DNA of 64,000 bases from Desulfobacterium sp. (lineage in GTDB: Bacteria > Desulfobacterota > Desulfobacteria > Desulfobacterales > Desulfobacteraceae). Under the pieces are notes generated by a model. That model made no database searches, was not told the DNA's origin, and saw only the letters and a program-made list of their open reading frames with translations. Positions within the stretch are counted from its first letter, which is position 1; every line of letters begins with the position of its first letter. The stretch covers positions 1-64,000 of the forward strand of contig JAEINR010000021.1 of NCBI GenBank assembly GCA_016342325.1. The letters run 5' to 3'. The translations under genes were made by a program, and so were the position numbers. Below, piece after piece: positions 58,867-64,000 of the stretch.

Positions 58867-60123
58867 ATGAAGAGTCGTTTGATCGTCAAGGGTAATTTTA
58901 TATTTACAAAAGCGTCGGAAAAGTTTGAGATATTTAAAGATAGTTATCTGGTTGTAAGGGATGGCCGGGTCCAAGGCATCCATCCACAGCTTCCCGGAGG
59001 CTACGAAGATTGTGAGATCCTGGATTACGGCGACAGGATCGTGATTCCCGGATTCGTGGATCTCCACCTCCATGCCGCCCAATACCTTCAATGCGGCATC
59101 GGCATGACCAAAACCCTGCTGGACTGGCTCAACGACTACACCTTTGATCTGGAGCGGCAGTTCCAGGACCGGGCGTTTGCCCGGGCCGTGTATTCGGAAT
59201 TTGCCGCAAAGCTCGTTGCCCACGGCACCCTGAGGGCCTCGGTGTTTGCCTCCTCCTCCACGCCGGGCACGGAAGAGCTGTTTGACGCCTTGAAGGCCCA
59301 GGGGATCGGTGCCTATGTGGGAAAGGTGAACATGGACAGGAACGCCCCGGATTTCATCCTCGAGGATACGGCCACCTCCATTGAAGGCACCCGGTATCTG
59401 ATCGAGAAATACGGTGACGAGCCCTTGGTGAAACCGATCATCACCCCGCGGTTCGCCCCCACAAGCACGGACGCGCTCTTGAAATCCCTGGGCGAGCTTG
59501 CCGTGGCCGAGGGTCTCCCGGTCCAGTCCCATCTCAACGAAAACAAGGATGAGATCGGGTGGGTTCAGTCCCTGTTCCCCGGGTCCCGGCATTACTCCGA
59601 TGTCTATGATCAGTACAACCTCTTTGGCCAGACCCCCACCATCATGGCCCATGCCATCTACTCCAACGATGAGGAGGTGGCCCTTGCAAAGAAAAACAAG
59701 GTGTTCCTTTGCCATTGCCCGGATTCCAATATTAATGTCAGGAGCGGCATCATGCCGGTGCGGCGTTATCTTGAGATGGGAATGAACCTGGGGCTTGGCA
59801 GCGACATTGCCGGGGGCCACAGGATCGGCATGAACGATGCCATTGTCCGGGCGATCCAGCTCTCAAAGCTGAGGAGCATGGCGGTGGAAGGGGAAAAGCC
59901 CCTGAGCGTTTCAGAGGCCTTTTATCTGGGCACAAAGGGGGGCGGCCGGTTCTTCGGCAAGACCGGCAGCTTTGAGCCGGGCTACTGGTTCGATGCCCTG
60001 GTGATCGAGGAGTCCCCTTTGGTGAAGGAACGGTACAGCCTTGAAGACCGGCTTGAAAAATTCCTCTACACCGGCGATGACCGGCATATCAGTGCACGGT
60101 TTGTCCAGGGCAACATGTTGTGA
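58867..60123 (+). CDS. guaD: Guanine deaminase
   Basis: Zinc amidohydrolase converting guanine to xanthine and ammonia. The metal site VDLHLHAAQYLQCGIGMTKT, the SHLNENKDEIGWVQSLFP loop, MAHAIYSNDEEVALAKKN, and FLCHCPDSNINVRSGIMPVR then NLGLGSDIAGGHRIGMNDA match guanine deaminases. The GGHR-type end of the active site is the specific mark. Length 418 is slightly under the usual ~440. AGGAAAC precedes the ATG. It stands alone upstream of the MarR regulator. Confidence 0.92.
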   Translation: MKSRLIVKGNFIFTKASEKFEIFKDSYLVVRDGRVQGIHPQLPGGYEDCEILDYGDRIVIPGFVDLHLHAAQYLQCGIGMTKTLLDWLNDYTFDLERQFQDRAFARAVYSEFAAKLVAHGTLRASVFASSSTPGTEELFDALKAQGIGAYVGKVNMDRNAPDFILEDTATSIEGTRYLIEKYGDEPLVKPIITPRFAPTSTDALLKSLGELAVAEGLPVQSHLNENKDEIGWVQSLFPGSRHYSDVYDQYNLFGQTPTIMAHAIYSNDEEVALAKKNKVFLCHCPDSNINVRSGIMPVRRYLEMGMNLGLGSDIAGGHRIGMNDAIVRAIQLSKLRSMAVEGEKPLSVSEAFYLGTKGGGRFFGKTGSFEPGYWFDALVIEESPLVKERYSLEDRLEKFLYTGDDRHISARFVQGNML

Positions 60124-60274
60124 TGAAAACCCGGCCGGGCACGTCCCGGCCGCCGGGTGGGGGTGGGGGTAATTCGATCTTCCGGCGTTGAGCCACTCCA
60201 TCAGATCCGATGCGGTCTTCTCCGGTGCTTCTTCCATGGGTACATCTTCCAGGTGTGCCGTTAAACTATTTTAG

Positions 60275-60310
60275 TTGCAAGATGCAAATAAAATGCTTGC
60301 ACATTGCAAG
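60275..60310. promoter_or_regulatory. Two TTGCA-N3-TGCAA operators upstream of marR
   Basis: TTGCAAGATGCAA (60275-60287) and CTTGCACATTGCAAG (60296-60310) are perfect palindromes with the same half-site, spaced 22 bp centre to centre, about two helix turns. They lie 22-57 bp before the MarR start, an ideal place for autoregulation. Confidence 0.7.
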
Positions 60311-60331
60311 TAAATATCGTAATCCTGATCC

Positions 60332-60790
60332 ATGAACCCCAAAAATCCCCTATCCCAGATCCCCCGGCAGGAGTTTGATGATACGCTGTTTCGCTGTTTT
60401 CGCGCCATCTATCAATTTGAGCAGGCCAAGGTCCATGGTTTTGGCCTGAATTATGACGCCATCTTTTTGCTTCAGTTTTTACGCAGGCAATCTCCGGCAA
60501 GAATGAGCGCCATTGCCCAAGAGATGCAGATCCCCATCAGCACGGCCACCCGAATGGTGGACCGGTTGGTGGCCAAAGGCGTGATCTCAAGGCAACGGGC
60601 TTCCGGAGACAAACGGATCATGCTCGTCTCCCTGGAACCCAGTGGGGAGCGCCTGGTGCAGGCGGTTGAAGACCATTCCTTTGAGATCCTGAATCACAAC
60701 CTTGCCGACGTTGATGACGCTGACATCAAGGCGTTCTTTGAGACCGCCCGTTTAATGGAAAAAATACTTAAAATACCAGAAGCGCCTTGA
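60332..60790 (+). CDS. MarR-family transcriptional regulator
   Basis: Winged-helix regulator, 152 residues. The helix-turn-helix is SARMSAIAQEMQIPISTATR followed by MVDRLVAKGVISRQRASGDK, RIMLVSLEPSG, as in MarR/SlyA. No Shine-Dalgarno site is seen before the ATG (AATCCTGATCC), so the message may be leaderless. Two matching palindromes just upstream suggest it represses itself. It is followed 133 bp later by a GMC oxidoreductase, a candidate target. Confidence 0.88.
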   Translation: MNPKNPLSQIPRQEFDDTLFRCFRAIYQFEQAKVHGFGLNYDAIFLLQFLRRQSPARMSAIAQEMQIPISTATRMVDRLVAKGVISRQRASGDKRIMLVSLEPSGERLVQAVEDHSFEILNHNLADVDDADIKAFFETARLMEKILKIPEAP

Positions 60791-60923
60791 CCGGTTGAGC
60801 TGTGAGGGCAGACCGCGACTGCCGAATTGATACCTGATTACCGAATTGTAATAAAAAATGGGATCGATTCATATGGGAAGCGCTAAACGTCATGGATGCT
60901 TCGGATTCAAAAGGAGATGGGCC

Positions 60924-63230
60924 ATGCATTACGATTTTGCGATTATCGGCAGTGGGTTCGGTGGCAGTGTGTCTGCACTGCGCCTGGCGGAAAAAGGGTA
61001 TCGGGTGGCGGTGATCGAGCAGGGGAAATGGGTGGATCCGGCCCGGATGGCGGCGGCGGCCCATGATGAAAAGAAATTGTTCTGGATGCCGGGCGTGGGG
61101 CTGGATGGTTTCTTCAGCCAGTCGGTGTTCCGGCATATGGGCATGGTGGGCGGGGTGGGGGTGGGCGGCGGCAGCCTGGTCTATGCTGCCGTTCTGTTGC
61201 GGCCCAAGGAACAATTTTATGAAGATCCCCTGTGGAGCAGCCTGGGCATTGACTGGAAAAGGGAGATGGCCGTGTTTTACGAAACAGCCTCCCAAATGCT
61301 GGGGATCACCCCAAACCCGGGGGTTGGCACCATGGATGAGTACCTGAAAAAAACGGCCCAAGAGATGGGGGCCGGCGCAACCTTTGGTCCGACCCCCATG
61401 GGCATCTATTTTGGTACCCCCGAGGTGATGGCGGAGGATCCGTTTTTCAATGGCCATGGCCCGGTGCGGACCGGCTGCCACCTGTGCGGGGAGTGCCTGA
61501 CCGGGTGTCCCCACGGGGCAAAGAACAGCCTGGACAAAAATTACCTCTACCTGGCCCAGCGATCCGGGGCGGTGATCCTTCCCGAAAGAAAGGTGGTGAA
61601 CATCGAACCCCTGGAGAACGGGACCTATCGGATCTCCATGACGCATCCCCTGGGACCCTTAAAAACCCATCCTCCCCTTACCGCATCCAGGGTTGTCGTT
61701 GCCGCCGGGGTGCTCGGCTCCCTGGAATTGCTTTATCGATGCAGGGACGTGACCCGGACCCTGCCCCATATCTCCCGGCAGATGGGCAAGATCGTGCGCA
61801 CCAACAGCGAAGCCATTGTGGGTGCCCTGTCTCCGGACCCGGATCTGGATCTCTCCGGGGGAACGACCATCTCTTCGGATTTCTATCCCGACCCCCACAC
61901 CCACATCACCCAGAACCGGTTCCCCAGGGGATTTACCTTTAATAAATGGTACTTTGCCCCCATGACCGACCATGGCCATCCCCTGGTCCGGTCCCTGTTG
62001 ACCCTGGGTAAAATCCTGGTCAACCCCCGGCCCATGCTTGAAAATTGGTTTGCGAAAAACTGGCACCGGCGGGTGACCATTCTCACGGTGATGCAGGATC
62101 TCGACAACCAGGTCTCATTGGGGTATGGCCGAAGTTTTCTGTTCCTGTTTCTCAAGCACCGACTCAAGACCGTTCCGGTGAAAGGCAGGTCAGCACCGAC
62201 CAACCTTCCCGTTGCCAACCGGGCTGCATCGATCCTGGCCCGGCTGACAAACGGCACGCCCTTGAACATCCTCATGGAGAGCATGATGAACCTGTCGTTT
62301 ACGGCCCACATCCTGGGCGGATGTCACATGGGATCTTCCCCGGACAACGGGGTGATCGATACCCGCCATGAGCTCTTTGGGTGCCCGGGCATCTACGTGG
62401 TGGACGGGGCGGCCATCTCCGCCAATGTGGGTGTGAATCCAAGCCTCACCATCGCCGCCATGGCCGAAAGGGCCATGGGCCTGATTCCCGCTAAAGGAGA
62501 GATGCCCAACGGCTATTTATCAAACCCCATCACAGTTCAAAAGGAGACCCCTGTGAAAAAGCGTGTGAAGCGGTTACTGACGGTTTTTTTGGTGTTCCTC
62601 GCGCTTAATCTGGCCCTGACCGGGATCAATATCTTCCAGAAAGGCGGCCCCCACGATGGCCGGTCCATGGAAAAGATCCTGGGTCGGCCCCCGGCCCAGG
62701 CGGTTTTAAGGGACATTGAACAGCTTGGGAAACCCGAGGTGATGCAGCTTTTTTTCGCAGCCCGGGTTCCGGATCTCTTAACGATGAAAGGCGAGTACAA
62801 GGCGGTCACCCTGGGGGTGGGGGTGCTGGCCCCGGCCGTGGATTTCTATACCCATCATCTTTTCGGGCCCGGCCACTGGGAGGGCAAGGCATTCTATCCC
62901 ATGGGAGAAAACAAGGGCCGGGGGTACAATATTTTTTCCGTGAAGGATAAAAACAAAGACCCGGTCAAGGCCCGGGCAAGGAAGATGGCGACCTATGTGG
63001 GACCGTCCAATATCGATGGTAAAACATCCTTTCACCTGGAATACCGGACCCACAACCGGGGGCTGGTGAAATCCATGCAGGATGAGATCCGGCAGATCAA
63101 TGACCGCCTCTTTATCGGCATGGGTCACATGGCCGTGGGGGGAGGGGCCTTCAATCCCGCCCCGTTTGTCCTTTACGGCAAGCCTGCCCCCTGGGTGGGT
63201 GCTGATGATCATACCAAAAACGTGAGGTAA
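60924..63230 (+). CDS. GMC-family (cholesterol oxidase-like) flavoprotein fused to a C-terminal membrane-anchored domain
   Basis: 768 residues from the ATG at 60924 (AAGGAG upstream; the tracked start at 60858 is rejected). The N-terminal ~560 residues are a FAD oxidoreductase: YDFAIIGSGFGGSVSALRLA, GGVGVGGGSLVYAAVLLRPK, the cysteine loop GCHLCGECLTGCPHGAKNSL, and late VVDGAAISANVGVNPSLTIA. One helix (LLTVFLVFLALNLALTGINI) follows. The C-terminal ~190 residues (FGPGHWEGKAFYPM...NPAPFVLYGKPAPWVG) form another domain with GxWxGK. The latter resembles DUF4334-type folds. Substrate is unknown, a sterol or alcohol being possible. Confidence 0.82.
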   Translation: MHYDFAIIGSGFGGSVSALRLAEKGYRVAVIEQGKWVDPARMAAAAHDEKKLFWMPGVGLDGFFSQSVFRHMGMVGGVGVGGGSLVYAAVLLRPKEQFYEDPLWSSLGIDWKREMAVFYETASQMLGITPNPGVGTMDEYLKKTAQEMGAGATFGPTPMGIYFGTPEVMAEDPFFNGHGPVRTGCHLCGECLTGCPHGAKNSLDKNYLYLAQRSGAVILPERKVVNIEPLENGTYRISMTHPLGPLKTHPPLTASRVVVAAGVLGSLELLYRCRDVTRTLPHISRQMGKIVRTNSEAIVGALSPDPDLDLSGGTTISSDFYPDPHTHITQNRFPRGFTFNKWYFAPMTDHGHPLVRSLLTLGKILVNPRPMLENWFAKNWHRRVTILTVMQDLDNQVSLGYGRSFLFLFLKHRLKTVPVKGRSAPTNLPVANRAASILARLTNGTPLNILMESMMNLSFTAHILGGCHMGSSPDNGVIDTRHELFGCPGIYVVDGAAISANVGVNPSLTIAAMAERAMGLIPAKGEMPNGYLSNPITVQKETPVKKRVKRLLTVFLVFLALNLALTGINIFQKGGPHDGRSMEKILGRPPAQAVLRDIEQLGKPEVMQLFFAARVPDLLTMKGEYKAVTLGVGVLAPAVDFYTHHLFGPGHWEGKAFYPMGENKGRGYNIFSVKDKNKDPVKARARKMATYVGPSNIDGKTSFHLEYRTHNRGLVKSMQDEIRQINDRLFIGMGHMAVGGGAFNPAPFVLYGKPAPWVGADDHTKNVR

Positions 63231-63247
63231 TCCGGTGGACTTACCCC

Positions 63248-63400
63248 ATGACGGTTATTTCCAAATACCTGGATTGTGGTGAGTTTCATTTTGGGTTTGC
63301 CAGGGTCAAATGTCAAGACTGCGGTCATGCATATCTGTTGGCGTATTCCTGTAAACGAAGACACTTTTGTCCATTCTGTCACCGGGAAAGGATGGTCTAG
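63248..63400 (+). pseudogene. Remnant of an IS91-type transposase zinc-binding region
   Basis: Fifty codons from ATG at 63248 read KYLDCGEFHFGFARVKCQDC, then HAYLLAYSCKRRHFCPFCHR and a stop. This is the zinc-binding N-terminal block of IS91/ISCR-type Y2 transposases (CX2C...CX2C). Everything downstream of the stop is missing, so it is a decayed fragment. It lies directly after the GMC gene. Confidence 0.8.
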
Positions 63401-63655
63401 GTCCCGGCAGAAGAAGTAACCGACGGTATCGTCAAAGTGGTTTACACCTTTAAAGACAAAAAACCGAAAAACAGTCAATGCCCGGGCTTGCTTGCCAGGC
63501 GGGTCTTCTGGTCGGCTTCGCCTGTGGTTTATCGGTTCCGTTTTGCCGGAATCGGCCCTGATCCTTTCCGGATATTGCCCAGTGTTTATATGATGATCGG
63601 CATGGTATTTGCTGTGTTGCTGGTGGTTTAGTGAAATGGTGCAAGGTATTTGCTT

Positions 63656-63730
63656 CTTAACTCTGATTTACCCGTTATTTTGGCAAGAGAATCAGCAACT
63701 TTTTTTGGTTCCGGCTTGTCCTGGATAGGG
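63656..63730 (+). repeat. Dispersed ~75-bp intergenic repeat, copy B
   Basis: Contains GTTATTTTGGCAAGAGAATC and, downstream, TTCCGGCTTGTCCTGGATAG. Matches copy A closely in reverse orientation and copy C in the same orientation. Between the transposase remnant and here (63401-63655) nothing recognisable was found. Confidence 0.75.
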
Positions 63731-63791
63731 GTCCTGGCCGTATTGAGAATGCATTGCACCCTTTTTTACCACTTATTCAAACGTGCAGGGG

Positions 63792-63843
63792 TGTCCTGGG
63801 TATCAGGACAATGCCCCCATTGTCTGTCCTGGATATCGGGACT
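63792..63843. promoter_or_regulatory. Tandem palindromes, likely regulator binding sites
   Basis: TGTCCTGGGTATCAGGACA (63792-63810) and TGTCCTGGATATCGGGACT (63825-63843) share the same half-sites and are 33 bp apart centre to centre. They lie 86-137 bp before a gene that starts at 63929. Confidence 0.55.
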
Positions 63844-63928
63844 GATGATTCCGATTCCCCTGGTCCGCACTTTTGGGTCAGGGATGGGCATGGCATGTAA
63901 TTAAAACCCGAAATCAGGGAACAGTACA

Positions 63929-64000
63929 ATGCAAAGCGTTTATTCCTATTTATTAAAAGCATATGAAAAAACAGCCCACGAGCTTTTGCTCAAAGCCAGG
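63929..64000 (+). CDS. Start of an unidentified gene cut by the right edge
   Basis: The ATG at 63929 opens a frame of 24 codons to the window end without a stop (MQSVYSYLLKAYEKTAHELL...). CAGGGA lies about 10 bp upstream. Too short for any family call. Tandem palindromes upstream support a promoter. Confidence 0.4.
   Translation, partial: MQSVYSYLLKAYEKTAHELLLKAR

Noticed and set aside
58801-59820. 339-codon minus-strand ORF
   Set aside because: Antisense to guanine deaminase; no motif.
63437-63631. 64-codon ORF after the transposase remnant
   Set aside because: No ribosome site, no similarity to a protein I know and odd composition; the region looks like decayed DNA.
63800-63928. Possible sigma-54 promoter downstream of tandem palindromes
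   Set aside because: TGGTCCGCACTTTTGG has the wrong spacing and no GC at -12.
1-64000. tRNA, rRNA, CRISPR arrays or prophage
   Set aside because: No cloverleaf-like segments, no regularly spaced repeats of CRISPR type, and no phage structural or integrase genes were seen.

Overview
The window reads as chromosome of a Gram-negative, anaerobic, sulfate-reducing-type deltaproteobacterium (Desulfobacterota). It resembles Desulfobacterium/Desulforapulum, but this placement is inference from gene content, not a database match. The grounds are Hdr/MetV-type iron-sulfur proteins beside a cytochrome b subunit, a 2-hydroxyacyl-CoA dehydratase-type ATPase pair, many acyl-CoA enzymes, outer-membrane proteins (porin, TonB receptor), two PilT-type ATPases and a sigma-54 activator. 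Coding density is high. Most long ORFs on opposite strands are antisense shadows of GC-rich genes.

Layout. 1-3.0 kb (minus): a branched-chain amino acid ABC operon (livJ, then livH running off the edge) and a FadR-type GntR regulator with a good operator in front of it. 3.2-8.8 kb (plus): yggT, divIVA, two pilT/pilU ATPases, a zinc-ribbon/receiver-like protein and a CoA-transferase-GNAT fusion. 8.8-14.6 kb (minus): a housekeeping operon tilS-ftsH-folP-ybbR-coaX. 14.7-16.4 kb (minus): cytochrome b, HdrC-like ferredoxin and stand-alone MetV. 16.7-19.7 kb (plus): a DUF1456 gene, then a cobalamin riboswitch driving a TonB-dependent receptor. 19.8-28.8 kb: uracil salvage (upp-uraA), priA, pabA/trpG, a PilZ protein, a GAF/sigma-54 activator, a MaoC-like protein and YbaK. 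28.8-32.7 kb: a long intergenic region with a sigma-54 promoter and a possible small RNA, then an amino-acid ABC operon (aapJQM) without its ATPase. 32.7-39.6 kb: PatB-type lyase, a divergent pair resembling the double-cubane-cluster protein and its activator ATPase, a phosphodiesterase-fold protein, a PAS/HD-GYP protein, GNAT and PhzF.

39.7-41.0 kb (minus): a DAHP synthase preceded by an untracked 37-residue leader peptide with Tyr-Tyr, Phe-Phe and Trp-Trp codon pairs and alternative hairpins. This is a textbook-like but apparently three-amino-acid attenuator and the most notable regulatory object in the window. 41.1-58.3 kb: mostly minus-strand genes forming an acyclic-terpene/branched-acyl-CoA (Atu/Liu-like) degradation cluster. 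It holds a TetR regulator, carboxyltransferase, separate biotin carboxylase and biotin carrier, enoyl-CoA hydratase, AtuA-family protein, two acyl-CoA dehydrogenases, a dienoyl-CoA-reductase-like flavoenzyme, a TIGR03084-like protein, a gamma-carbonic-anhydrase-like protein, a porin and an acyl-CoA synthetase. 58.9-63.2 kb (plus): guanine deaminase, a MarR regulator with two TTGCA-N3-TGCAA operators, and a GMC flavoprotein fused through a membrane helix to a second domain. 63.2-64.0 kb: an IS91-type transposase remnant, a dispersed repeat and tandem palindromes ahead of a gene cut by the window edge.

Two families of short dispersed repeats run through the intergenic DNA: a ~75-bp element (three full copies, a possible fragment inside the riboswitch) and a GGGGTCAGGCCTAGCTTATT element (at least five copies, one overlapping a stop codon). 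No tRNA, rRNA or CRISPR array was seen.
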